Below the pieces are notes generated by a model. It was not told the origin of the DNA and did no database searches. It worked only from the letters and a program-made list of their open reading frames with translations. Below, piece by piece: positions 1 through 22,300 of a stretch of 64,000 nucleotides of DNA (position 1 is the first letter of the stretch; the number at the start of each line of letters is the position of its first letter). The stretch lies in assembly GCA_003117195.1 (NCBI GenBank), contig BDSI01000058.1, forward strand, positions 1 through 64,000. The letters run 5' to 3'. The translations under genes and the position numbers were made by a program. The DNA comes from Eudorina sp. 2006-703-Eu-15 (lineage: Eukaryota; Chlorophyta; Chlorophyceae; Chlamydomonadales; Volvocaceae).

Positions 1-3000
1 CCCCCCGCCCCCCGCACCTCCACCACCGCGCCGATCCGCAGCAACGTCGCCTCCTGCAGCGGCCGCCCCAGCAGCTGGAGCCCCACGGGCAGCAGCGCCG
101 CGGCGCCGCCCGCCGCCCGCACCTCTCCGCCCACCTCTCCGCCGACCACCTCCTCCTCCAGGGGGCCCACCCATCCCACCGGTACCGAGATGGCGGGCAG
201 CCCCAGCATGTTGGCAGCCACCACGAAACGCATCACCGTGCTCACCTGCCTCACCGGTGCAGGAAGGGGTGGGAGGCGTGTGTGTATGTCTCAATATGTG
301 TGTGTTTATTGAGAAGACACACCCATAACCACCCAGGCCCGTGTGTGTGTTTGTGTGTTTAGAATTGCACCCCGCCCGCCCGCCCTGTGTTTGTGTGTGT
401 GTGTGTGAATCGTTACATATCTGCCGGGCCGACGCTGGCCGGGGGCGCTAACCCGCCCCATACGGGAGACCGCCGAAGCACTCTCCCCCGGATACGGGGG
501 AAAGGGGCGTAAGGGGCCTCTGTCCCCTCGCTCTCAACCAAGGGCGCGCGCCCGATCCCTGAGCATCGGTGACAGCTGTGCCCCCTGAAGGGATTGGGCG
601 GAAGCCCATCCCGGGCGGTCTGCGCCTCGCAGTCCGCTGTTCAACCTCCCCAAGTCCTTGCAGCACCCAGGGCGCGTTCCTCCGCAATTCGGAGGCGCGC
701 CCCTGCCCGGTGCGGTAAAACTATGTGTGTGGGGGATGTCACGGGGATGGTGGGGGAAGGGGGCGTGCATCATCTGTTACAGACTTAACAGTAACCCAAG
801 GTCAAGAGCACCGCACCACGTGTGTGTACGGCAAATAATCCGGGCGGGCCCCCACCTCACCCACCTGCCTGAGGTTGCTCTCCCCTGCGGGTGGGGTGGG
901 GTGGGGTGGGGTGGGGTGGGGTGGGGTATAGGAAATTGGTAGACAATTTCAAACTGCGCTGCTGCCAGAGCGACGGTTCGACCGGAGAAAATTGGTGGGG
1001 TGGGGTGGGGTGGTGAGGTGAGGGAGAAGGATTAGCCCGATCCAGGGGCCGGCGCCCCGCGTGGGGCAGCCTGCGGGATCGGCTCGCTGCGGGCCGGGGG
1101 TGGAGGGGGGCGGGCGGCATCGCCGGGGCCACCCCGCGGGGTGCGGGAGCTGAGCCCGCGGGGACCCCGGAGACGGCACCCCCCTCAGCCCCGCAGCCCC
1201 CCCCCCGAGCCCCCACTATGTCTACCATGTTGCCATACCCCAGCCCCCCAGCCCCATAGCTCCCCCCAGCCCCGGAGCGCAGGCGGGTGCCCCCCCCCCG
1301 ATGGGGCCCACCCCCTTCCTTCCTCCGCGGGGGGTTCTGCCCCCGGGGCGTGGGGACCTGGGACCTGGGGTGAGCACCACCCGAGTGTGTGTGTGTGTTA
1401 CAGTTACTGTCAACTGGTAACTGACAACAGCCGGCCGCACTGCCTGCCCTCCTCCTCCTTCCCCTCTCCCCCCCGGCCCCCCCCCGCCTCACCGCCCTCC
1501 AGGGCTGCCGGGTGAATCCGCGGGGCGGGGATGGGGGTGGAGGGGGTGGCGATGGCGTGAACCTGCGGCGGCGGCGGCGGGTTTAGCCAAGACACGCACA
1601 CACACGCACCGTGGGGGGGCCGGGTTCCATTTCTTAACACGCGTACACGTACTCTCACACTCCAGGGTGGGCACCGGAACGGTGCGTCTGGCTGGCAAGA
1701 TCCGCCACGTGTGCCGCCAATCCCCCGCCCGCCCCCCCCCACTGGGCATTTCCGGAAACCACCTCGGTCACAGTCGCGCCCCCACACAGCACCTTTGCTC
1801 TGGCAGCCGCGCAGCATGGATATGTCCATCATCAATGTCCTCTCCCCGCCATAGCTCCGCAACCCCCCAGTCCCGCCCGTCCTCTGCCTAACACCCGGAG
1901 CTCCGTCCCCTCAGCTCTCCCGGGGGCTTCACGGTCCCTCTAGGGAGGTGACGCATGAAACGCCTGGACGACCAACCGCCAACCGAAGCGCACAACCGCC
2001 GACCCAACTGCCCACCTGTCGTAGGACCCGCCGGAAGTGCACGTTGGCGCGAGCACGGACCCGCTGCGACTGCGGAGGACCGGTCGGGGGTTGGGGGTGG
2101 GGGTAGGCGAGTGGGGCCCGGGGGCGGGGGCGGAGGGCCGCCACGGCCGGGACGGGAAGCAAAGCTCTAGCCGTCGGGCGCAGCCAGCCACATTAATAAC
2201 CGCCCGAAGAAATCGGCGCCCGTAACCAATCAGCCAACGCAACACCGCAAATCAAAACCGCCTCACCAACCGCCCCAACTGCAACCTCAACGCCAACTGT
2301 AACGGTCACCGCATCTACCTGAAGGTAGTCGGACGGGCTCCAGAACCGGGCGTTGGAAAGCGCAAGCCGTACATCCGGGTTGAAGGCGGCACGGAGGCGG
2401 GGATTGTCGTACCGGTCCTGGCGGTTGGGAAGGTCAACAGCCGAGTACGGCAGGGCTTGGAGGGTACGGAAGGTACGACGGCCGTACTCCCCGATGCGAC
2501 TCTACCACCGCGGTCATCTGCGGGGCGCTGCCACGCCCCTCGCATCTCTTGCACGCTGACTTATCTCCCACCCGCCCACCCGCCCGCCCGCCCACCCGCC
2601 CCCTGCACCCACCCTGAAGTTGTGCATCATCTCCGACACGATGGTTACGGTGTGCGCCACCCGCAGGTGCTCCAGCTCCGGAACCACCACAGGAACCAGC
2701 TCCGCGCCCAGACCCTCCAGGTCAGATAAGGCCCCCCGGCACAGCGCCACCACGGAGGGCGCGGCGTGTCGAAACCACTGCCGCCCACCCGGGGGAGCAC
2801 GGCGGGGAGAGCGACGGGGGCGAAGCCCGGGGGCCGGGGGCGGGACGCGTGGGGGAGGGGTGTGGGGGCCGGAGGGTGGGGTAAGGGAAAACACACACCG
2901 GTGCCGGGTCGCCGCTTAAACGGTCCCTGACTACCATTCACCCTCCCCTCCCCCCTCCCCACCTTCTAAATCAAGATGATGACGGCATGGCATGCGCCTG

Positions 3001-6000
3001 TGCGAGATCTCGGCGCTCCGGGCAGGTTGATGACGTGGCACACCCCTCGAGCACACGAACTGGGGCCACCTATATACACACACACACACAGGCGCGTGCC
3101 CTTTCCCTGATACGGGCCGTACCTCGTCGTACACGCCGATCTTGATGCCCTTGAGCGGCTGCCCGGGGCTGTCCCCGGCCGCCGGCGCCGCCACCTCGGG
3201 CCAGGGGCTTGGCAGTAGCGGCATCTGGCCTCCCTCCTCGGGCGGCAGTAGCGCCAGGGGGCCCTCCGCGCTCATCACCGCGTGGAGCAGCGCCGCGTCC
3301 TGTGGGCCTCCGCCCGGGATAGGGGGTAGAGGGGTAGAGGGGTAGGGGTAGAGGGGAGGGGAGGTTATAGGAAACTGGTGGACATGTTCACAGTGCGCCG
3401 CTGCTGCCAGAGCAAAGGGGATGGGGGCGGGGTATAGGAAATGGGTTTAGCGGGGAGGGGAGGGGAGGGGAGGCGGACGCTGTCTTTATTGACAACGGGG
3501 AGGGGATCGGGGCTCTCGTGGTCCGGGGTCGCGGACAGTGCGCGGGAAGGCGCGCGGCTGCAGGGCGTCAGGGTGTCAGCCCCTGTGCCGTCGCCCGCCA
3601 AGCCCTGGCCCCTGCACACCCTGCCCCTTCCCCCCGGCTCGGGATTGCTACCCGCCCGCCCGCTCTGAGCACACCGGCGGCTGCAAACCCCCTCCCCTCA
3701 ATCCCTTCCCCTCCCCACCCTCCACCCTCCAATCCCTTCTCCGCACCCTACACTCCGCACCCTCCACCCCTTCAACATGTCGAATTGACCAACACCCTCC
3801 CCCTCCCCCCCTTCCCCCTCCACCTGCACGCAGCCCGCCAGCGGACCCTTGGTGGCCACCGTGCAGTCCACCTCCACCGCCCCGCGGCCCCCCACCCGGC
3901 CGGCGGACGGCTTGAGGCCCACCAGGCCGCAGAAGGAGGCGGGGATGCGGATGGAGCCGCCGCCGTCGCTGCCTGCAGGGGCCCGGCAGGGAGGGGCAGG
4001 CGGGGCAGGCGGGAGGGCGGGAGCCAGCCCAGTGGGGACAACGGAGCTTCGGCGCCCGGACCTCTGGCAGGCCGCGCAGGATACAGCCTCCACCGGCTGG
4101 GACCGCCATGGCTGCCCTTTTGCTCTCCCCTGCCTTCCCCATCCTACTCAGAATAATGGCTACATCTAGGATTCGTTTTCCCCCACTCCCCTCCCCGCCC
4201 CCCTACTCTCCTCCCTCTCCTGCCCTCTATCTCCCTTCCTCAATCCCCTTCCCTCTCTGCTAACGTTTCCCGCCCCGCCCCGCCCCACCCCCGCAGCCTC
4301 ACCCACTGCGAAGGGGCACAGCCCCGCCGCCACCACCGCCGCACTGCCGCTGGACGAGCCCCCGGTGTGGTAGCTGCGGGGCCTCGCCCCGCCACCCCCC
4401 CGGGGACCACCGCCCGAGCCCGAGCCCGCGCCGCAGCCCGCGCCGTACGGGTTGACCGCCGTGGCCGCCGCCTTCACGTTGAGCCCCGTGATGCCCAGCC
4501 CGATCTCGTGCATGCTCGTCTTGCCCAGGAGTACGGCACCCAGATGGCGCAGCGTGGCCACGTACGGCGCGTCAGCGGTCACTGGACGCCTGGCGGAGGC
4601 GGGTTGGGAGGGGGCCGGGTTGGGAGGGGCGGGTTGGGAGGCGCGGGTAGGACGGGTATCCCGATGAGCTCCCGTCAGTTCCCCCCACCTGGGACGGAAC
4701 GGAACGGAACGCTCCCCTCCGGGTTGTTTCTTTTTAACCCCCCGGGTTGTTTCTTTTAACCCCCCCGGGTTGTTTCACGCCTGGCACGCTGGACTTCGCT
4801 TCTCGCGGCGAAGTTGTCGTACAAAGACCGTCTCCGTGTAACCCACCCGATCCCCAACCCGGCCCGGCCCCACTCACTCGCCCGCCAGGAAGATCGTCCC
4901 GGCTGTCGTACCGTACGGCAGTGCGTCCCCCACGTCCTTGACCGCGAAGGGCACCCCCTCCAGAATGGACCGGGGGTTGCCGGACTGCAACCTGGGGCGC
5001 GGGGGGTTACGTAATGTACGGCAAGAAAGAAGGGTGCGTACGGCATCGTCCGTGGTACGGCGTCACAATCCCCTCCCGGCTCTGCCCTCCTCTGATTTGC
5101 CCCTCCGGGAAGAACGGTCTGTGGGTTCAGCGACCATCGGCCGGCCTCACTGCCCGGGAGGGGAGGAGGGCGCACCGCACTGGGGCCCCATCCAGCACCT
5201 GGCCCCCGCAGGCACCCACCTAACGGGCCCCGCCTTACCTCCGGATCGGCACCTCCGCCCCTGGCTCCCCTCCACCCCCTTCGAAAACTCCAGCCCCCTC
5301 CGCCCCCGGCTCCTCCCCTCCCCTCCCCGCCCCGCCCCGCACCTCCGTGTGCTCTCCTCCGCCTGCGCCCGCACCACCTCCGGGGTGAACCCCACGAGCC
5401 AGCCCAGCGGGGGACTGCGGGCGGCGCCGTCCGCCACGAACCCGATTATGCGCTCGGCCACCTGCAGGGGGGTCACCGACCCTTGGGTCGGGCGTGGGCG
5501 TGACATCCCGAGGGGGTCAAGGGTGGGCGCCACGGGGCGGGGCGGGGCGGGGTAAGGTGGGTTCAAGGGAGCGCGGGCGAGAGGGAGGCTGCGTGTCTGG
5601 ACACGCGTGTGTATGTGTAGCCTGAGGCGAATGAGGGCTGTGCGGGGCCCCCTGGGTCCCCGGCCTCAGAGCCCAATGAGGTCCCTGCGCCGACACGCCG
5701 CTGCCGCCGCCACCCTAAAACCCTAAAGCCCGCCACCACCGTCACCCACGTCAGGTCCCCGACCTGAACCCCTCCTCTGTCGCATCTTCCCCCTCCCGCA
5801 AATCCCCCCCCCTTTGGACCCACCATCGCGGTACGCCTTGGCGTACTCCAGGACCGTCGGGGCCCCCGAGAACGCCCGGGGCGGCGGGGGCGCCTTCCCG
5901 CCGCCGGCTCCGCGTGCGCCGTCGGCGACAGCCGCGGCGCCGTCGGGCGATGCGGGCGTCACCGCCGCCGCCGCCGTCAGCTGATGGTCGTGGGGCAGCA

Positions 6001-6721
6001 GGCCCCGCCGTAGCGCCCGGCGGATCGAGGCAGCTGCGCGGGCTGTTGCGGCGGCGGCGACGTCGCCACCTCCAGCTGCGCCGCTGTGGTCGGCTGCGGG
6101 CGCGTCGAGCTCCACTGCGAAGGGCTCGGGCTCGTCGGTGACGGGCGACATGTCCGGGAGGAAGAGCGGCGCCTCGGGCAGTCGGATGCCTTGCAGCACC
6201 TGGGCGGGGGCAGCGAGGGGAGCGCAGGGGAGCGCAGGGGAGCGCAGGGGCAGTCCCTCGGCGGCAGCGCAGACAGCAGCGTGTTGCCGGCAGACAGCCG
6301 TTTGTTCCAACGCGGCGGATTTAAAAAGTTCACACGTGAATGATCCTCTCAGTGGTCGTGCTCAACAAGATGCGCATTATTCGCGTTACGCGAGCGGAAG
6401 CGTCGGGACGTGACGGGAATGCCGGTGCTTTTTTTCGAAACAAGGAGTCGAAAGAGCCAATCGAACAACGTTCCTTCTTATCTCAGTAATAGAAAAATAA
6501 TATTATAAATGAGCGTACAACACCTGTGTGACGCCGCTTTGCTTCGCGAGCACCGGGTAAATCCACGAGCCAAGGCTAGACTCGAAAATGCCAAGAAAGG
6601 TCCTGAGCGCCAGGCCTCGTAAAATGGGGGCTTGAAGCTCCTTAAGTTCATACGGGCCATCGGTGAGCTCCTCCGCGGGCGGCAACTGCTCCATGTCAGT
6701 TGAACAGTTAGGCTTCGGCAT
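1..6721 (-). CDS. FAAH: Fatty acid amide hydrolase-type amidase, 13 exons, 3' end outside window
   Basis: Amidase-signature enzyme that hydrolyses N-acyl amides and ethanolamides to free fatty acid and amine, probably membrane-associated. Exons: 6524-6721, 5824-6199, 5343-5481, 4878-4991, 4303-4589, 3824-3972, 3123-3299, 2613-2777, 2319-2417, 2016-2069, 1493-1562, 865-884, 18-245. Phases agree at every junction and give 692 codons in view. The order matches plant [16 protein letters not shown] near the start, then [10 protein letters not shown] with the catalytic Lys (about residue 256), GGSSSGSAA with the cis-Ser (about 354-356), DGGGSIRIP with the nucleophile Ser (about 378), [25 protein letters not shown] and [21 protein letters not shown]. 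The triad is therefore intact. The ATG at 6721 is the first in frame and precedes the conserved N-terminal helix region. A Gly/Ala/Glu-rich insert of about 25 aa follows VPVG near the C-terminus. A donor at 17 implies one more short exon to the left. Family assignment is secure; substrate preference is not. Confidence 0.9.
246..864 (-). other. FAAH intron holding a LINE 3' fragment and (GT)n repeats
   Basis: This 619-nt intron between the microexon and the last visible exon contains a (GT)n-flanked block at about 290-345 and a 5'-truncated LINE 3' end at 409-722. No coding exon is expected here because phase is satisfied on both sides. Confidence 0.7.
409..722 (-). mobile_element. 5'-truncated LINE 3' end, copy 1
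   Basis: About 314 bp nearly identical to 15976-16290 with only scattered substitutions. In minus orientation the copy ends at GGCAGATATGTAACG and runs into a (CA)n tract (about 382-406 on the plus strand). Similarity stops at plus-strand 722 (GGTAAAACTA), where copy 2 continues for a further 800 bp or so. Loss of the 5' part with a kept simple-repeat-tailed 3' end is the usual LINE insertion pattern. Confidence 0.72.
865..884 (-). other. 20-nt microexon of the FAAH-type gene
   Basis: Exon GGGAGAGCAACCTCAGGCAG is flanked by CCCGCAG upstream and GTGGGTGA downstream on the minus strand. The exon at 1493-1562 ends in phase 1 and the exon at 18-245 starts in phase 0, so exactly 2 mod 3 bases are needed. 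Its peptide (GESNLRQ with the split Gly) fits the plant FAAH segment GETNIQ just before the VMRF motif. Confidence 0.82.
925..1002 (-). repeat. Intron-end repeat, sense copy in FAAH
   Basis: Plus strand TATAGGAAATTGGTAGACA followed by CTGCGCTGCTGCCAGAGC and GACGGTTCGACCGGA, ending in AAAATTGGTG. It lies sense to the gene about 40 nt upstream of the 3' splice site at 885, separated by a GGGGT pentamer run. It matches the FtsH intron copy at 18023-18096 over its whole length in reverse complement. Confidence 0.75.
3367..3440 (-). repeat. Intron-end repeat, sense copy in FAAH
   Basis: TATAGGAAACTGGTGGACATG followed by a diverged CTGC-CTGCCAGAGC core, about 67 nt upstream of the acceptor at 3300. 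A degenerate inverted match, GTTGGTCAATTCGACATG on the minus strand (about 3775-3797), sits about 30 nt inside the donor at 3823. Confidence 0.6.
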
Positions 6722-8144
6722 GCCCAGAGCTGCGCTGCGAAGTGCTCTATTTCCACCGCTTTAATGTATTATCTCCTGATGTTCCGAATAGTGCAGGTCA
6801 GGGCGACGTGCATCTCCGAAGGTTGCGCAATACCGCCGTACGTTTCGACGAACAGATCGGAGCCGATCACCGCCTCCGTGCCCACTATGTGCGGTCATCG
6901 GGGCGGCCGTTTGGGCGTCTGTAATATGGAGTCTGTGCCCCTGGGTGTTATTCGAGCTTATGATGGTGTTTCCGTTGTCAACCGGGTATCACCTGTGATG
7001 TTCGTACGATGTCCGAGGGTGCCTGAAGGTGTGTCGGTTAGGGTCGGTTTGGCACCCCGTGTAAGAGGATGTTGCAGCAGGGCTGTCCTACGGACTCTAA
7101 TCGAACCCGGTCAATGCCGTGCGACGTTCACCTCTGCTTTGATTCCTTCGCGCCTCCCTGAACGCCACCGCCAGGCGTCCAAAGGGCCGTCGCTGGCCTG
7201 TCGAACAGCTTGATCGCGGCACATAGAGGTCGGCTCGTGTCGGGTTGGGCTGTGGTCATGTGAACCCTGCTGATCAAATGCCTTCAGCAGATTCTTAGTG
7301 AGCCAAGCGTCATGGAAAAGGAACTGGTCTAGCCACGAGGTAACAGGAGACCTCAGGAGACCATCTGATTTGGTTGACCTGAGTCAGGCCTGAGTTGTCA
7401 CTTTGCGGTGAGGGCCTTGGACTTGCAGCGACTGCTCCACTGGCCAGGGTGGCCCCCATCAGCTGCTGAGTAACGGGCGGTGTGCCCTGATATCCGGCAA
7501 CGTGATCCCTCTGCTTGGCATCCTATCGGCTATCCGTGCACCACTCCGGACGCAAATCCAGACACAAATACCGCCGTTTCTGCGCATTAAAGATCATCAT
7601 CGTGCAGGTTTGTGTCGTTAATGCGGACACCAGCACGTTGGGCGTTTTGGAAACCCTGTTTCGAAGCTCACAGTTCCGGCACAGGCCAACCGCATCACGT
7701 TTGATGCATGCATCCGTTTTCATATCCATCAGTCTTTGACGCAGACGCTGACCATCTTTCCGGCTCGTTCTTCAATATGTGCGTTGCCGTTGGTCTGACT
7801 CTCTGACAAGTAGGAAACCCACTATCGAAGGCAACTTTTTGTAGCGCAGCAGACACACCGCTATGATCACCATCCCTATGCTTATGAAGCGCAGTCACAT
7901 ATACCTGTGCGAATGCATTTGCAGGCTCTGCTCAAGCGCAAAGGCCTGTCAGTTGGTTCTGGAGCCCTCGACAACATTTTCGTGTTCTGTTCTTCCGGCC
8001 TTATACACAAAGTGAACTATTGCCTACGGCGTTCTGACGTGCCCTGAACGCCTGCAAACACTCAAACCAAAACTTGTTCAACGTAGGTCACAACATACTC
8101 GGACATCCTTCCTAGTTTTTCTGCGGCCGGCCCCTGTTGTGGGC
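6722..8144. promoter_or_regulatory. Shared upstream region of divergent FAAH and FtsH genes
   Basis: About 1.4 kb between two divergently oriented start codons. It is visibly less GC-rich than the flanking genes, has no long C/G runs or (GT)n, and no recognisable coding exon. Both 5' UTRs and promoters must lie here. I could not assign a TATA box or a defined motif. Confidence 0.5.
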
Positions 8145-18456
<10,312 letters not shown>

Positions 18457-19317
18457 CGCCGCAAGAGGGGGGCGAGGGGGCGGGTGGGCCGTGGATTTCG
18501 AATTAGTTTGGTTTAATCGGGCGTGTTGGTGGGCTATGTTGGTTGGCTGTGTTTGTTGGCCGGGAGAGGTTGGGCGAGGGGGAGGTAAGAGTGTGCGGGT
18601 GTATTCAAGGACGCGAAGGAAGCCGCCTGACCGTGCGCGTGTGTGTGTGTGTGTGTGTGTATATTGTGGTTGTGGTTGCGGTGGCGGCTGTGTGGCGGAT
18701 GCGGAGAGGACTTTTGCGGGTGGGGAGGAGCCGTGTGGGCAGCCGCCAGACGGGCGGGCGGTAGCGATGGTGGTGGCGGCGGGAGGCCGGAGGGCATCCG
18801 GAGGAAGAAGAGGAGGGGAGGAGCAGGAGGGCCACGTGTGTGTTAGGAAAGGAACCCGCCCGTGTGTGTTTAGAGAAGAGACCCGCCCGTGTGTGTGTGT
18901 ATGTGTGTGTGTGTGTGTGTTGGAAGTCGCAGTGAAGGGGGCGAGGTGAGGGAAGCGCCGCCCCCCGCAGAACATGTGGAAGACTGGCAGCGGTGGCAGC
19001 CGGTGCAGGGGTAGGGGCAGGAGAGGCATGGAGCAAACAACGCCATCGTCAACCAGTGTTGCCGTGATTGCATGTGCCCTGCGTTTGTGTTGGTTGGTCG
19101 TTGGTCGTTGGTCCCATGCACACGGTGCCGAGCTCCGAGGGGTGGTTTCGGCATCGGTGTGTGGGGCGGGCGGGCGGGGGCGGCCGGCCCCGCCGCCGTC
19201 TCCGGGGTTGGGTCCCCCAATCCAACGATTGTCCTTTTGTTGACATTCTTTGCATGACCCCTGCCAGATCTGAGTGTGGTGAAGAGGAGGTGAGACTTCA
19301 TGGAGAGAGCATCTTGG

Positions 19318-19349
<32 letters not shown>

Positions 19350-22300
19350 CGGGCGGGCGGGTCGCGCGTTCATCGGTGCGCTGGAGGGCTCCACATTCCA
19401 CATTCCACATTTGCAGCACCAGGTGCTCTAGGGCGCTGTGAGGTGCGGGGAGCGGAGGGGGGGAGGGGAGCCGCGGTGTGTGTATGTGTGTTTAGTGAGA
19501 AGCCCACCCGGGCGGTGTGTGTGTGTGTGTGTCTCGCTCGCTCTCTCCCCCGCGTGTGTGTACCATGGGTCGTTTGTACGGCATCTGTACGGCACGGTAT
19601 GGCATCTGTCTGTGATCGCACAAACCCAACTCTGCCGGCGTCCCAGACGCCGCCTGGTGCGCCGTGTGCTGTGTATATCTGATGAGGGAGGGGGGAGGGG
19701 GCGGCGCGAGGGTCATCGAGGCCCGGGTTGGTCGAGTTGCGTTGGTTGGGTCGCGCCTGACGCGTCTTGGATTCTGATTCTCGTATTGCAGCGGTTGGCA
19801 CGGGAGGGTGCCGTGCGTCGTCGTTGTGCCGCCCTGGTTGGTTGGTTGGTGGTTTCGGCTTTGTCGTACGTCCGTGCATGCTGTACATGCATGGTCTGCC
19901 ACATGGGTTTTAACAGGAGGAGAGGAGGGCTGTGGGGACCGGCGGGGAGGAAGACGCGTCGGGTGGCCCATACGGGGGTCAGCACCCCCTCCCCCGCCCC
20001 GACGCGGGTCGCCATCTCGCCCCTGGAGCAATACAGATATAGCCCCAAATGAGTGCCGTACTACACGCAGCTTTTCGTATGAAGATCTGTGGCCTTGCTA
20101 GTGAGCAGAGAGGAAGACGAGGAAGAGGAGACGGGACGCAACGGGACCGTGCGGAGGCCAGCCCCAGGCCCCCGCCATCCAATCCCGACGATGGGACGGC
20201 ACAGCGGGACCTGGGGCACACCGCACCGCACCGCACTCCCTCGTTTGGTTGACAGGCAGCCCCCGGGCGCCCGGGGGCGCTGAGCTCGTTGTGGGTGTGT
20301 TAGAGAGAACTGAGCCGCGAGAAGCGAAGTGTGTGTGTGTGTGTGTGTTTAACAAGAAGCCCACCCATAACCGCCCAAGTCAGGATACTTACCAAAACCT
20401 GCGATTTACTTACCATTGACAATATCAATATTTGGGGTTACGCACCCCCCAACCATGTAACACACACACATTGACAATATCACAAGACAAATATGGCAGG
20501 CAAGCAATACGACCGCGCCACCACCAAGGCGCAGCGCAAGCACAGGCGTGGCAACAGCACACTATGGAAAACGGAAAAATATTGGGAAGAACGTCGTAGC
20601 GAGGCGAAGTGTGTGGGTGGGGGGGGAGGGAGGACGTGGCGGTGCCTGTCCAGACCCGAGCCGGCCCTGTTCCCCGCGCCGGAGTGCCCTGCAGTGTTCG
20701 CGGCGCCTATAACCCCTATTGGCGAGGTGAGGTCTCTTGCCCCTCCAGGGAGTGGACCATGACCCCACAGCCCACACCATGTCAGGGGGTGCAGAGGGCG
20801 CCGGAGGGTGGGAGAAGGTGGCGCGCGGGCTGATAACTGTGGCTGGGCTGGTACTGAAAAAAACGACGAGCTGGGTTTAGTTCGCCCCCTCGGCCCCGGT
20901 GCGCGTGTCGTGTTCGGCACCCCGCCCCCTGCGGCTATCCGCACTTCCACACACCGCCACCGCCCTGTTCCAGTCGCCGCCTCCTGGCAACCTCGCCCCC
21001 CTTCTTTCCTATACCCTCCCGGGGTGTGTGTTTAACAGGAAGCCCACCCATAACCGCCCAGGCCCGTGTGTGTGTGTGGGTGGGTGTGTTAAAGAGAACT
21101 GAGTCGCAAGAAGTGAAGTCCAGCGCAATAGCCGATGTTGCGTGTGTGTGCTCCCTCGGACACACGGCGAGCCACAGGCGGGCGCTGCAGCCGCGTGCGC
21201 CTCCGGCTCTGTAGCACCTCCCCTGCTCCTCATGCCCGGTTTCATGTCTCACACGAAACACGGGATGGTGTTTCGTGATGGTGCATACGGGTAAGGAACA
21301 GCCCGACAGTGCACGGCCCGTCCGGCATCGACCGTTACCCTTACAAACCGCCAACTGTCAACGACACCAAACCGCATCCGTGCGCGCAGCGCGGTCGTGG
21401 ACATCGAGGCATGAACGAGCCAAAGCGGTCCGCTCTCGCCCTGCAAGGCGGCTGAGATGGGGGTTGAAGCCATTGGGAAGGGGGGACCTGAGGGGCCCAG
21501 CGAATGAGGCTGACTGGGGCTGACCGGCAGCTGCAGCGGATGCGGAGCAGCGCCGCAGATGTGTCGTACCATAATCCGTACAACGAACAACGAAAACCAA
21601 TCACATGGACCAACGCCTCCCTCCCAACACGGAAAGCAACACACTCCAAACGCCGACGCCAAGGGAGAGAGCGCTGGCTGGCCCACAGAAGGCGGCTCGC
21701 GAGACCGGGAGGCGGCTCGCACCCGCCGGGTGACCCATCCGCTCCTCACGCAGCTGCTCCCTCAAATGCTCTCCACTGGGGTACTGGGATTGGTATGTAA
21801 TCTTCCACCGACTCACGAGTGCGATTCAGAGCCAACAATTCAGTCTGTACGGCAAGAAAAGACGTTACCTCAGACCTCACCCACCAGCCGGGCTGCAGGG
21901 TTGCAAGGAGCACCGTCCACCGGCCTTAACCTCACCACCCACCTATCTAACGGAATCGAAACCAGAGGAGCGCACCCCACTGCTGTATCAGGCGTATCAC
22001 GTGTGTGCAACGCCGTGTGTACGACACCGTGTGTACGGCAGCTCCGGGGGTTGTGGTCCCGGGCACCGCTCGGCCGGCTGCTGCTGCAGCGGCCCTCGAG
22101 ACCCCCTTCGGACGCCTCTCGCCCCGTCACCCATCAGCTGCAAATCCGGCTGCGGGGTTGTGCGTTTTGCGCCCTGCCCCAACCAGCGACGGCTACGTCC
22201 GGACACCATCGGGCGCGCGTCTGTTGAGCTCTTCGTCAAGGTACGAACCAACCAACCAACCAACCAACCAGCGCCCCAAACCCCAACCAGCGGCCGCCTC

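Noticed and set aside
6781..6895. Minus-strand peptide IVGTEAVIGSDLFVETYGG as a possible exon
   Set aside because: Only about 40 codons between stops, no matching splice sites or phase with FAAH, and no family recognised.
8139..8144. Upstream in-frame GTG as FtsH start
   Set aside because: An ATG two codons later (8145) is the ordinary eukaryotic choice and keeps the same transit peptide.
20493..20762. Small plus-strand frame starting MAGKQYDRATTKAQRKHR
   Set aside because: Starts plausibly but soon becomes Gly/Arg-rich low complexity; no homology recognised and no splice context.
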